64,000 nucleotides of DNA from Canibacter sp052085365 (GTDB lineage: Bacteria; Actinomycetota; Actinomycetes; Actinomycetales; Microbacteriaceae): assembly GCA_052085365.1 (NCBI GenBank), contig JBQDFP010000002.1:124001-188000 (forward strand), written 5' to 3'. Positions 8,181 through 16,966 of this stretch are shown piece after piece (the first letter of the stretch is position 1; each line of letters starts with the position of its first letter). The notes beneath the pieces were generated by a model. It had not been told where the DNA came from. It worked only from the letters and a program-made list of their open reading frames with translations, and did no database searches. The position numbers were made by a program, and so were the translations under genes.

Positions 8181-9827
8181 ATGACCTACGACCATCCACC
8201 CAACCAAGATTCTGGCAGCGCCCCAGACCCTGGCCGCCAACCCGGCCAAAAACACGGGCGAGAGCCCGAGCCACCCTCAGTTACTGATTCAGAGTTTGAG
8301 GTGCGATTCCAGCAGGCGCTCGAAAAAGTCACCGCACTCGTTATGAACCTTCCACTCGGTGAAGTGGGGTCAACAACGCCCGGAACATTTGGCGCAATCG
8401 AATACACGCTTGCGAACCAGATCACCGAACTGACTGAGCGGGCTATTCGTTTAGAACGTGCGGCTCGAACGATTGAAGCCGCACAAACGCAAGTGCTCGG
8501 CAGTATTCCTCGCGCGTTTGAGAACCAGAGCGTGGATGCTGACACAACACACACCGGGCTTCTATCGGCTGCAAACCAAATAGCAGCCGCTACCCGAACC
8601 AGTGATCAAACCATAGGGTCACAACTCAATGCTGCATACGAAATATCCGAACACTTTCCTGAGCTCATACAATTCATGTCGTCGGGAGACCTGTCTTTTC
8701 AACACGCCAAACACATCGCGGACCAGGGCTCCCACCTGCCGGAAGAAGTGCGCAGCGACTATTTTGACCGAGCCGTGAAGATCGCCACAAGAACCACTGC
8801 TGGACGCCTTAAGCGCAGGCTTCCGAAACTCGTTGCAGCTCTCGCGCCAGAAACCGTTGAGCTGCAGCACGAACAAGCCTGTCGGCAGCGGCGAGTGTGG
8901 GTGAGCGACGCTGGAAACGGCATGGCTATTCTTGGCGCCCTGCTCCCGGCACCGATCGCGCTCGCAGCCTATGATCGAGTTACTCGAATGGCCAAACATG
9001 CAACCGTCGAGACGTCCGCAGCTGACACGGAAACCACGGACTTCGAGTTTGAAAGCCCAGATCAGAACATCGCAGTCAACAGTGTTCGGGATGCAAGAAC
9101 GCTTGCTGAAGCACGTGCAGATGTGGTTTCAGAGCTGCTACTGGCGGCGAACTCCGAACGTGGCATCGAAGAGAATGGCGTTCCTTTCGGACGAGAAATT
9201 CTCGGCAAAGTACAGGTGACCATTCCCGTCACCACTCTGATCGGTGAAAATGACGACACCCGTCGTGAAACTCGAGACTCTGAAATGAAACCTGCGGGTA
9301 CACGTTACGGAGATCTCGCAGGGTATGGAATTATCGATGCCAAAATCGCTCGGTGGTTCGCCGCGGATGCGAAAAGTTGGGACCGAATCTTTCTCGATGA
9401 AACCGGGACAAGTGTTGCAACCGACAGTTATGTACCAACATCGGCAATCAGGCGAATCGTGACCGCTCGTGATGGCCATTGTAGATTCCCCGGATGCCTC
9501 ACACCGCCGACGAGATGCGATATCGATCACACACATGACTGGGCGAAAGGCGGAACAACCAGCACAGACAACCTCGCCCTGTTGTGTAGAAAGCACCATA
9601 CGCTGAAGCATCCCGGCCTGCACGATATCGCGCGCTGGTCGGTGAAACAGAAACCGGGAGGCATCCTCATATGGACGGATCCGTCAGGCAGAGAATATAC
9701 CGAAGTTCCGAGCCCAACTATTGAACCAGATGGTGAGCGGTCAGCGGTGTCCAAGAAAAAATCCGTGGCGTGGGGTCAAGTCGACCCGGACGCGGCGCCT
9801 GTCGCTGACGAAGACCGACCGTTCTAG
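8181..9827 (+). CDS. DUF222 / 13E12-repeat protein with C-terminal HNH endonuclease domain
   Basis: A 548-residue protein. The N-terminal two thirds is the helical DUF222 (13E12 REP family) domain. The C-terminus, about residues 415-475, is an HNH nuclease with HCRFPGC, CDIDHTHDWAKGGTTS, DNLALLCRKHHTLKH: two zinc-binding Cys pairs around the catalytic histidine. Such proteins are expanded in actinobacterial genomes, are often multicopy, and may be selfish or nuclease elements; their role is not settled. I see no flanking repeats or second copy in this window. The stop codon shares CTAG with the stop of the convergent merR gene. Family is certain; function unknown. Confidence 0.92.
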   Translation: MTYDHPPNQDSGSAPDPGRQPGQKHGREPEPPSVTDSEFEVRFQQALEKVTALVMNLPLGEVGSTTPGTFGAIEYTLANQITELTERAIRLERAARTIEAAQTQVLGSIPRAFENQSVDADTTHTGLLSAANQIAAATRTSDQTIGSQLNAAYEISEHFPELIQFMSSGDLSFQHAKHIADQGSHLPEEVRSDYFDRAVKIATRTTAGRLKRRLPKLVAALAPETVELQHEQACRQRRVWVSDAGNGMAILGALLPAPIALAAYDRVTRMAKHATVETSAADTETTDFEFESPDQNIAVNSVRDARTLAEARADVVSELLLAANSERGIEENGVPFGREILGKVQVTIPVTTLIGENDDTRRETRDSEMKPAGTRYGDLAGYGIIDAKIARWFAADAKSWDRIFLDETGTSVATDSYVPTSAIRRIVTARDGHCRFPGCLTPPTRCDIDHTHDWAKGGTTSTDNLALLCRKHHTLKHPGLHDIARWSVKQKPGGILIWTDPSGREYTEVPSPTIEPDGERSAVSKKKSVAWGQVDPDAAPVADEDRPF

Positions 9828-10621
9828 GTCGCGGAGCCTTCGGGGTTATTGACGAGGTTGGTGTTGATCCAGAACACCATCGCTTCGCGGATTCGCTCAG
9901 CGTTAGCCTGCCCACCATAAGTTGCTGCGAAACGGTGGTCAGTCACATACATTTGAGACAGGCCATCGTACGAATTTCGGTCCGGCTTTCGGCCACCCCA
10001 GTGGTCGGTCACCCAGTCAAAATGTTTGGCAACGAGACTTTGAAACTCGCTCGATTCAGGATCAACCTCAGACTCAGCGGCTTCTCGAAGCGCGGCATTA
10101 ATATCGAGACTTCGTGAATCGTCAGCCCGACATTCGGCCACCGTCATACGTTCACGTCGCGCATTGCTACGCTCCCACGCATCATCACCCCATCGTTCGC
10201 GTACCTCACGTTCATACTGTGAATTATCGAACCCCTGAAAAATCTCTTCAATAGACATCTGACTTCCCTTTCGCACGGTGTTAAGCGTCTGATTGACGAC
10301 CCTGATTTGCTGCGCCAGCAGCGAATGCCGTTCTTCGAGCAGCCGTAAATGTGCTTCGATCGCGGCTTCGAGTGAAACCTCGTCATCAAGCGTCGCCTGA
10401 GTTGTGGCAAGCGGAAGTTCAAGTGAACGAAGCGACAAAATGCGATACAAGCGCTTCAGTTCGGCACCGCCATAAAACCGGTAACCATTTGAAGCGGTAC
10501 GCGAAGGAACAAGAAGACCAATGTCTTCATAGTGCCTCAATGTCCGGCTGGTCAGCCCGGTTGACTGCGCCACCTCACGAATTGACCACTCTCGGTCGTT
10601 ACGTTCACTGAACTTATCCAC
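9824..10621 (-). CDS. MerR-family regulator with TipAS-like effector domain
   Basis: A 265-residue transcription factor. Residues about 11-80 are a MerR winged helix (IREVAQSTGLTSRTLRHYEDIGLL, then NGYRFYGGAELKRLYRI), followed by a coiled-coil dimerisation helix. The C-terminal half (EEIFQGFDNSQYEREVRERWG through the DHRFAATYGGQANAERIREAM segment) is a TipAS domain, known from Streptomyces TipA to bind thiopeptide antibiotics and from relatives to bind other multidrug ligands. The GTG start at 10621 lies 7 nt after a possible -10 in a promoter with a 19-bp spacer, the layout MerR regulators act on, so it is probably autoregulated. Its target beyond itself is not obvious here. Confidence 0.92.
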   Translation of the reverse strand: MDKFSERNDREWSIREVAQSTGLTSRTLRHYEDIGLLVPSRTASNGYRFYGGAELKRLYRILSLRSLELPLATTQATLDDEVSLEAAIEAHLRLLEERHSLLAQQIRVVNQTLNTVRKGSQMSIEEIFQGFDNSQYEREVRERWGDDAWERSNARRERMTVAECRADDSRSLDINAALREAAESEVDPESSEFQSLVAKHFDWVTDHWGGRKPDRNSYDGLSQMYVTDHRFAATYGGQANAERIREAMVFWINTNLVNNPEGSAT

Positions 10622-10628
10622 GAGAACA

Positions 10629-10659
10629 ACTCTTGCAGTTGACGTTACGGAAGAGTCAA
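10629..10659 (-). promoter_or_regulatory. Probable MerR-type promoter/operator of the merR gene
   Basis: Reading the minus strand, TTGACT (10659-10654) is separated by exactly 19 bp from AAGAGT (10634-10629), and ACTCTT/AAGAGT arms form an inverted repeat across this interval. Overlong 19-bp spacers with dyad symmetry are the hallmark of MerR-activated promoters. The -10 is weak, as expected for an activated promoter, and would place transcription start at or next to the GTG codon. Confidence 0.45.
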
Positions 10660-10692
10660 GAATGTCACCAAAGAATTTTTATCGACGCGAAC

Positions 10693-11310
10693 TCAGTGGC
10701 CGCGTTTGATCCACTCATCGAGATGAGGCTTCTCGGCACCAATTGAGGTCGAGTCGCCGTGCCCCGTGCACACCTCAGTGTCATCGGGAAGTGTAAACAA
10801 GTGGGTCTTGATCGATTCGATAATCGTCGGGAAATCACTGTATGAACGGCCTGTCGCGCCTGGTCCACCCTGGAAGAGCGTATCGCCAGTAAACACCGTG
10901 CCGAGACGTTCGGCATAGAACGAAGTCGAGCCAGGGGAGTGACCCGGTGTATGGATTGCCCGAAGGGTGACACCCGCCACGCTGAACGTGTCACCGTCAG
11001 CAATTTCATGATCTGGAGCAACGTCATAGACTTCGTCCCACAGCATACGATCTTCCGGATTCAAATAGATCGGAGCCTGCAGCAACGTAGCTGTTTCACA
11101 CGCTGCCCGAATGTGGTCATCATGTCCGTGCGTCAACAAGATCGCGAGTGTCTTACGATCACCCACCTGCTGGGCTACCTCTTGCGCATTATGTGCAGGA
11201 TCAATCACGATCACCTCGTCCTTGTCGCCGATGATCCACACATTATTGTCAACATCCCAGGTGCCGCCATCAAGCGAAAACGTACCGCTCGTTACCAAAT
11301 TCTCAATCAT
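10693..11310 (-). CDS. Metallo-beta-lactamase-fold hydrolase, mycothiol-associated
   Basis: A 205-residue cytosolic hydrolase with the binuclear metal motif LTHGHDDH, the later HTPGHSPGS, FTGDTLF and the terminal CTGHGDST histidine. It is of the glyoxalase II-like group. It lies 32 bp downstream of the S-(hydroxymethyl)mycothiol dehydrogenase gene on the same strand, the same pairing as in mycobacteria and corynebacteria, so I infer that it hydrolyses S-formylmycothiol or a related thioester, completing formaldehyde oxidation. Start: ATG 11310 is chosen because GGAGG lies at 11319-11315; an upstream in-frame codon at 11334 has no such site. Confidence 0.88.
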   Translation of the reverse strand: MIENLVTSGTFSLDGGTWDVDNNVWIIGDKDEVIVIDPAHNAQEVAQQVGDRKTLAILLTHGHDDHIRAACETATLLQAPIYLNPEDRMLWDEVYDVAPDHEIADGDTFSVAGVTLRAIHTPGHSPGSTSFYAERLGTVFTGDTLFQGGPGATGRSYSDFPTIIESIKTHLFTLPDDTEVCTGHGDSTSIGAEKPHLDEWIKRGH

Positions 11311-11342
11311 TGATCCTCCAGAGTTCACAGTCACTTTTCGAC

Positions 11343-12428
11343 TTACAGTTCAACAACAGAGCGAAGCACTGTACCCTCGCTCATCTTCGCGAACGCGGCT
11401 TCGACATCGGTTAATGCGATCCGCTCGCTCACAAATCCATCAAGGTCAAGACGCCCCAGCTTGTACTGATCAATCAACATCTGGAAGTCACGACTTGGCA
11501 GGCAATCGCCGTACCAGGACGACTTGAGCGCCCCACCGCGTCCAAACACATCGAGCAACGGAAGCTCGAGTGTCATCTCTGGCGTGGGCACACCCACCAG
11601 CACAACTCGTCCGGCAAGATCCCTTGCATAGAACGCTTGCTGGTAGGTTTCTGGCCGACCGACGGCATCAATCACTACATCAGCGCCAAACGTTCCCGTG
11701 AGCTCACGAATCTTTTCGACCGGGTCTTCCTGCGTGGAGTTCACCGTGTGCGTCGCACCAAACTGCTTCGCTTGTTCAAGCTTGCGATCATCAATATCGA
11801 CCGCGATGATCGTCGTTGCTCCCGCAAGTTGTGCACCAGCAATCGCCGCTGAACCCACTCCACCGCAGCCAATGACCGCAACTGATTCGCCGCGCTGAAT
11901 CTCACCCGTGTTAATGGCAGCACCAATGCCTGCCATGATGCCGCAGCCGAGCAGACCGACCGCTGCGGCGTCAGAGTCCTCATCGATCTTCGTGCACTGA
12001 CCAGAAGCAACCAGAGTTTTCTCGATAAATGCGCCAATGCCGAGTGCGGCCTCAAGCTCGGTTCCATCTTCAAGGGTCATCTTCTGTTTCGCATTGTGTG
12101 TTGCGAAACAATACTGAGGCTGGCCCTTCTCGCAGGCGCGACACTCGCCGCATACCGCGCGCCAGTTCAAAATTACGCGATCACCGGGCTCAACGTTTGT
12201 CACGCCTTCACCAACAGCAGTAACCCGTCCGGTCGCTTCATGACCCAGTAAGAACGGGAACTCATCGTTAATGCCACCCTGTTGGTAATGCAGATCGGTA
12301 TGGCACACGCCACAAGTGATGATGTCAACGACGGCTTCGCCGGGGCCCGGATCAGGCACAATCACGGTTTCGATAGTTGCTGGGGCGTTCTTTTCGCGAA
12401 CCACTACACCTTGAACTCGGTAAGCCAT
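11343..12428 (-). CDS. mscR: S-(hydroxymethyl)mycothiol dehydrogenase
   Basis: A 361-residue zinc-dependent alcohol dehydrogenase that oxidises the formaldehyde-mycothiol adduct with NAD. It also has S-nitrosomycothiol reductase activity in studied actinobacteria. Seen: CGVCHTDLHY (catalytic zinc), GHEATGRV, the structural-zinc cysteines in CGECRACEKGQPQYC, and the nucleotide-binding IGCGGVGSAAIAGA. The spacing and the N-terminal VQGVVVREKNAP are those of the mycothiol-specific clade. GAAGGA lies 7 nt before ATG 12428. It is cotranscribed with the downstream metallo-hydrolase. Its presence indicates that the organism makes mycothiol. Confidence 0.94.
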   Translation of the reverse strand: MAYRVQGVVVREKNAPATIETVIVPDPGPGEAVVDIITCGVCHTDLHYQQGGINDEFPFLLGHEATGRVTAVGEGVTNVEPGDRVILNWRAVCGECRACEKGQPQYCFATHNAKQKMTLEDGTELEAALGIGAFIEKTLVASGQCTKIDEDSDAAAVGLLGCGIMAGIGAAINTGEIQRGESVAVIGCGGVGSAAIAGAQLAGATTIIAVDIDDRKLEQAKQFGATHTVNSTQEDPVEKIRELTGTFGADVVIDAVGRPETYQQAFYARDLAGRVVLVGVPTPEMTLELPLLDVFGRGGALKSSWYGDCLPSRDFQMLIDQYKLGRLDLDGFVSERIALTDVEAAFAKMSEGTVLRSVVEL

Positions 12429-12510
12429 GCTGCGTTCCTTCCCTCTGGGGTCACGTATTACCGTTGAGGCTATCGAATCAGCCGGAGTGATCAGTGTGAA
12501 GAGCTATGCT

Positions 12511-13929
12511 CTAGACGACAGGAGTACTTTGAGTGTTTCTCATGTGTATCTCGTGTGCTTCTTCAACAGTCTCGACGTTGGCTTCAGCGCCCATAAGGGG
12601 ACGTCTTGCAGTTTCGGGAAGGAAGAAAATAGTGATGAGTCCAACCACGGACATTCCCATCAGATAGAACGCTGCCGCGGCTTGGTTTCCGGTGAATCGG
12701 ACCAGACTGTCGATAACGAGCGGTGCGGTGCCACCAAACAATGCAATTGAGATATTGTACGAGACACCGAGGCTTGTGTTTCTCGCCTGTGTCGGAAAGA
12801 GCGCCGGGTACGTTGAAGCGAGGGTCCCCATATACAATGCGACCGGAATTCCAATGAGGGCAAGCCCGAACACAATCGACCAGCCATTTGCAGAAGCCAT
12901 GAGTGTGAATGCCGGAAAGCTCAGTATTATGATCCAAATTGATGCGGCGAGCAGCACGGGTTTTCTGCCGACGCGGTCAGAGAGCATTCCGACAAACGGC
13001 ATCAGGCACGACATGAGTAGCATCAGCGGCAGTGCGAAAAGGTTGCTCTGTACGGCATCGTGCTTGAGCACAGTAGACAGGTACGTCGGCATGTACGACG
13101 TGAACGCATAGCCGGCACTGTTTGCCGCAGCAACGAGCAGAATCACCAGAATCATTGGTCGCCACTGTTCAGCAAACACACGCAATGGGTTCACTTTCAG
13201 TGATTCGGTCACGGTGCCGGTCTTCTCAATTGCAATCGCCTTAAAGTGTGGAGTTTCTTCCACACGCATGCGCAAGTACACGGCAATGAAACCTAACGGA
13301 CCCGCGATCAAGAATGGAACGCGCCACAATCCTTCGATCATTGCCTGTTGACCAAATCCAAGCTGGAGAGCGGTGACGACCGCAGCTCCGAGAACAAACC
13401 CGAGATAACTGCCGCCGTCTAGAAATGCTGCGTAGAATCCTCGTTTTCTGTCTGGAGCAGATTCAGTAATAAAGGTAAGAGCGCCGGTGAATTCGCCTCC
13501 CGCAGAAAAGCCTTGCAGAACCTTCAGAGACACCAGCAACACCGCGGCGCTCACCCCAATTGTTGCGTACCCAGGAAGGAGGCCAATCATGAAAGTCGCT
13601 ACTGCAACGAGAGTCAGCGTTAAGAATAGGACGCGCTTGCGCCCGATTTTGTCGCTGAGCCAGCCAAAGAAGAGGCCACCCAGTGGGCGGAAGAGGTAGG
13701 TACTTGCGAATGTGCCCAGCATGAAAATGATCTGGGTTGCTTCGCTTGCTTCGGGTAAAAAGACAGGTCCAAGAACCACCAGTAGATAGCCGAACACGCC
13801 AACGTCGTACCATTCCATAACGTTTCCGACGAACGTGCCCCGGACTGCGCGACCCAGTTCCTTCTTGCGAACAATATTAATATTGCCGGTTGCTAGCTGA
13901 GCGGATGTCGTTCCATGTTGATCTGACAC
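12511..13929 (-). CDS. MFS transporter, metabolite:H+ symporter (MHS) family
   Basis: A 472-residue, 12-helix inner-membrane symporter. The N-terminal FVGNVMEWYDVGVFGYL, the loop motif GWLSDKIGRKRV and the central loop EETPHFKAI are those of the MHS family (ProP, ShiA, KgtP and relatives), which import organic acids, betaines or similar solutes with protons. It begins 37 nt after the ureohydrolase gene on the same strand and has AAAGGAG before a GTG start at 13929, so the two form an operon. I infer that it imports the ureohydrolase's substrate or a related guanidino compound, under control of the divergent PucR regulator. Substrate is not determinable from sequence. Confidence 0.9.
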   Translation of the reverse strand: MSDQHGTTSAQLATGNINIVRKKELGRAVRGTFVGNVMEWYDVGVFGYLLVVLGPVFLPEASEATQIIFMLGTFASTYLFRPLGGLFFGWLSDKIGRKRVLFLTLTLVAVATFMIGLLPGYATIGVSAAVLLVSLKVLQGFSAGGEFTGALTFITESAPDRKRGFYAAFLDGGSYLGFVLGAAVVTALQLGFGQQAMIEGLWRVPFLIAGPLGFIAVYLRMRVEETPHFKAIAIEKTGTVTESLKVNPLRVFAEQWRPMILVILLVAAANSAGYAFTSYMPTYLSTVLKHDAVQSNLFALPLMLLMSCLMPFVGMLSDRVGRKPVLLAASIWIIILSFPAFTLMASANGWSIVFGLALIGIPVALYMGTLASTYPALFPTQARNTSLGVSYNISIALFGGTAPLVIDSLVRFTGNQAAAAFYLMGMSVVGLITIFFLPETARRPLMGAEANVETVEEAHEIHMRNTQSTPVV

Positions 13930-13966
13930 CGTGCACTCCTTTGTGTTGTGGTTGAGTCGAGATGGT

Positions 13967-14848
13967 CTAGTTGGTGCGGTGTTCTTGACCGAACACTGCG
14001 AAGTAGTAGCCCAGGTATGCCGCGAGCGTTGCAGTCATATCCTGGTGATCGGTCATTGGATTCACCTCGGTGATAGCAAATGAGTCGCAGTAAGGCGCGA
14101 GAGTCGAGACGATTTCGATAGCATCCTGCGAGGTAATACCTCCGGGTTCGAGGGCACCTGCACCCGGTGCGTGTGCTGGGTCAATCGCGTCAATATCGAA
14201 TGAGAAATGAACAAAGTCTGCGCCATGAATACGGTCGAGAACTTTTTGTGCGACCGCCTGCGGACCCATGTGCGAGGCTTCTTGCGCGGTGATTCGGGCG
14301 AGCCCAGAGTTGTTGAGGTATTCAAACGAGGACGGAAAATTGAAGTGACGCAGTCCAATCTGAATGCTGTGATCAGCGCTTGCGCGTTCAAGTTCGAGGG
14401 AGCGCCGCATGCCGCTTGATTGGCTGTGGGTGCCCTGCTGTTCGTTTTGATCCATCACATCGAGGTGAGCGTCGAAATGAATCACTGCGACGATACCATC
14501 TGTTGCATCATGCAGGCCTTGGGTGCCGGCATAGAGAAAACAATCGTCTCCGCCAAGCAGGATAGGAACGTGACCGTTGTGAATACTGTTTACGAGTCGC
14601 TCGCTCGTGTTTGCGAGGGTTGCTTTGAGGTCGTGGGCAACGATGTGAGCGTCACCGCCGTCATGTAATTGTGGCGCAGGAAGCAGCGAACCGGTCGTTA
14701 GGGAGAAAACCTGACCGTTTTCGACTCGTTGGGTGATCCATTCGAGCTGTTGTCTAATGCGAGCCGGAGCGTATCGTGACCCCGGGTACCCCAGTGTGGA
14801 AGCACCATCGTAGGGTGCGCCGATGATTTCGAATGACCGTGCTGACAT
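13967..14848 (-). CDS. Ureohydrolase (arginase/agmatinase superfamily)
   Basis: A 293-residue enzyme of the family that hydrolyses guanidino groups to urea using a binuclear metal centre. Metal-ligand motifs are DAHLD (126-130) and SFDIDAIDP (216-224). The first motif, normally GGDH, is GGDD (99-102), so an aspartate replaces the usual histidine ligand. Substrate could be agmatine, guanidinobutyrate, formiminoglutamate or another guanidine. Start: ATG 14848 has AGGAAGGA 8 nt upstream; the longer frame from 14908 does not. It leads the operon with the MHS transporter and is divergent from pucR, suggesting an inducible catabolic module for a nitrogen-rich compound. Confidence 0.88.
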   Translation of the reverse strand: MSARSFEIIGAPYDGASTLGYPGSRYAPARIRQQLEWITQRVENGQVFSLTTGSLLPAPQLHDGGDAHIVAHDLKATLANTSERLVNSIHNGHVPILLGGDDCFLYAGTQGLHDATDGIVAVIHFDAHLDVMDQNEQQGTHSQSSGMRRSLELERASADHSIQIGLRHFNFPSSFEYLNNSGLARITAQEASHMGPQAVAQKVLDRIHGADFVHFSFDIDAIDPAHAPGAGALEPGGITSQDAIEIVSTLAPYCDSFAITEVNPMTDHQDMTATLAAYLGYYFAVFGQEHRTN

Positions 14849-14910
14849 CGAATGTTCCTTCCTCGGGTTTCTCACTGACGTCAATCCTGACGGCACAAGA
14901 AAGCTCAAAC

Positions 14911-14960
14911 AATCACCAAAACTATGGATTTATGGAGTACATTCCACTAATTTGGTGATT
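14911..14960. promoter_or_regulatory. Nested inverted repeats in the pucR/ureohydrolase divergent region
   Basis: A perfect 10-bp inverted repeat, AATCACCAAA at 14911-14920 and TTTGGTGATT at 14951-14960, brackets 30 bp that itself contains TGGAGTACATTCCA (14933-14946). The arms are 40 bp apart centre to centre, close to four helical turns, and the right arm ends 1 nt before the pucR start codon. This is a good candidate for the PucR binding site controlling both directions. Confidence 0.55.
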
Positions 14961-14961
14961 T

Positions 14962-16524
14962 ATGGCACTTACGCTTGCAGATCTCATCGACGAGACATCG
15001 TTTGAGCTTGACTGCGCAGTCGGTCACGAACACCTGGCCCGAACAATTTCAATCGTGCACGTCGCTGAAATTCACGACCCGACTCCCTGGCTGAGAGAAA
15101 AAGTATTCCTGTTGACAACGGGGCTGGTGGATCGGTCCAGCGCAGAAATAGACGAGTTCTTTCGCACATTAGCGAACGCAGGCGTATCGGGCGTCGGTTT
15201 CGGAGTAGGGGTCGGCGATAAAGATGTTCCAAGCGAATGGGTTCAACGTGCGAAACAATACGAGATTCCGATACTGCGAGTTCCGTTAACCACACCGTAT
15301 ATTGCTATTGCAGAATTTGTGCGCCAACACCATACTGAAGCTCAGTTTGCGCAAGTTCAACGAATGATTAATGCGCAACAGCGGCTGGCCCATTCCAAGC
15401 TTTCGCAAGGCACCCAGCGTGACACACTAGAAGCGCTTGCCAGAGAACTTAATGCGACGGTGTATTGGCGAAATCCTGATGGATTTGAATACACGGACCA
15501 CAGAAAATTAGTCCTAGATCCGCAGCAAGAAGAAATTCTTTCACGAGAAATCTCTCACCATATCGCGTCGCAACATGCGAGCAGTACTTCCTCACAGGGT
15601 GATGTGTTCGTGCATATCGCTCGTACCGCAGGCGTCCCGATCGCCGTGGTGAGGAAGGAAAGATATACCCCACTTGAACAAGGAATCATCGGCACCATCG
15701 CCGCTTTCTTAGATCTCTCTCCTGCACAGGAGTCAGACCACCGGATCGAAGACGCTGTCGGGGAACGCATCTTGAGCGCGGTGTTGGATGAGGAAATGAA
15801 GAGCGTCGAAGACATACTTCCACTGTTCATACCAGGATCGAACACATGTGTAATGGTGTGTTTGGCTACAGAGTCAGCTGAATCTGAACTCTTCAACCAT
15901 GAGCCTGACGTCGAGGATAATTTACGTGCGTTCCTAGCCCGCGACTCGCGGGTATCCCGCGCGGGTTACTCGACACTCATGACGAGAACTAGTCGAGGAA
16001 TAGGCATCGTCGTTGACGCGAAAGATGTTGAATTTGCAAAATCGATTATGCAACGCTTCTTTACGATGTTCGAAAGGCAGCTTGATGGGTGGCGTGCTGG
16101 AATCAGTGAAGTTGGCGATCCGAGCAAGATAGTTCAGCTCTATGCTCAAGCTCTACAAGCCCAACAAGTCGACGAGGGAAAATCGCGGCTTAATCGGGTG
16201 ACGACGTTCACGGAGACACGTGGGACCGCAGTAATGAGGGAGGCGGAGCTTCTTGGTGTGACGATGCCAGTGTTTGATGCCTGGCACAGGCAAATGAGCA
16301 ATGTATCGAATAATGAGGCTCAGCGAGCATTGACTGCGTTACATGCATTTCTCATGTGCAACGGAGTGATCGAACGTGCCGCTGTATTGGCTGGGGTACA
16401 TCGTCAAACGCTGCAGGCGCGACTAAAGAAAGCAGAGTCGATTCTTGAGGTATCGCTGGAGTCGCCAACCGATCGGGCCCTACTGTGGATCGCGTTTACG
16501 AAAGGTACGTTTGACTTAGAATAA
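14962..16524 (+). CDS. PucR-family transcriptional regulator
   Basis: A 520-residue regulator. The N-terminal 120 residues (TLADLIDETSFELDCAVG through GVSGVGFGVG) match the purine-catabolism regulator-like domain. A central region is poorly conserved. The C-terminal 60 residues contain the PucR helix-turn-helix, NGVIERAAVLAGVHRQTLQARLKKAE. PucR-type proteins sense purine-breakdown or other nitrogen metabolites and activate catabolic genes. It is divergent from the ureohydrolase-MHS operon, with a striking inverted repeat between them, so it most likely controls that operon and itself. DUF2200 follows after 4 nt. Confidence 0.92.
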   Translation: MALTLADLIDETSFELDCAVGHEHLARTISIVHVAEIHDPTPWLREKVFLLTTGLVDRSSAEIDEFFRTLANAGVSGVGFGVGVGDKDVPSEWVQRAKQYEIPILRVPLTTPYIAIAEFVRQHHTEAQFAQVQRMINAQQRLAHSKLSQGTQRDTLEALARELNATVYWRNPDGFEYTDHRKLVLDPQQEEILSREISHHIASQHASSTSSQGDVFVHIARTAGVPIAVVRKERYTPLEQGIIGTIAAFLDLSPAQESDHRIEDAVGERILSAVLDEEMKSVEDILPLFIPGSNTCVMVCLATESAESELFNHEPDVEDNLRAFLARDSRVSRAGYSTLMTRTSRGIGIVVDAKDVEFAKSIMQRFFTMFERQLDGWRAGISEVGDPSKIVQLYAQALQAQQVDEGKSRLNRVTTFTETRGTAVMREAELLGVTMPVFDAWHRQMSNVSNNEAQRALTALHAFLMCNGVIERAAVLAGVHRQTLQARLKKAESILEVSLESPTDRALLWIAFTKGTFDLE

Positions 16525-16528
16525 GCGC

Positions 16529-16882
16529 ATGACGCACAAGATCTTTTCGATGAGGTTTGCTGACTTGTACCCTGCGTACGTAGCGAAAGTTGAACGTAAG
16601 GATCACACCGAAGAAGAGCTACAGACGGTGATCGAATGGCTCACCGGGTACTCTCCAGAACTGCTGCAGCAGGTGCTGGAGGGTGACGACGATGTACGTA
16701 CGTTCTTTGCGCAGGCACCGGCCTGGAACCCGAATGCGGCACTCATTACAGGTGTAATCTGCGGGCATCGAGTCGAAGAGATTGAAGATCCACTCATGCA
16801 GCAGGTTCGTTATCTAGACAAACTCGTCGACGAGGTTGCACGAGGCAAAAAGATGACGTCGATTCTGCGCGAACCGAAATAA
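16529..16882 (+). CDS. DUF2200 family protein
   Basis: A 117-residue soluble protein that is DUF2200 along its whole length, starting with HKIFSMRFADLYPAYVAKVERK and containing VIEWLTGYSPELL. The family is widespread and uncharacterised. It begins 4 nt after the pucR stop and is probably cotranscribed with it, but this need not mean a functional link. No catalytic motif is evident. Confidence 0.88.
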   Translation: MTHKIFSMRFADLYPAYVAKVERKDHTEEELQTVIEWLTGYSPELLQQVLEGDDDVRTFFAQAPAWNPNAALITGVICGHRVEEIEDPLMQQVRYLDKLVDEVARGKKMTSILREPK

Positions 16883-16966
16883 TGCCCCGGTGGGTATCGG
16901 CACTGAAACCATCGCTTTGATGTGCAATATTGTGCGTTTGTGAGCACTTGAACGTAATATGTACGC

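Noticed and set aside
8181..9827. DUF222-HNH gene as a mobile element such as an intein or group II intron
   Set aside because: No splice or intron features, no terminal repeats and no target duplication seen; a free-standing gene.
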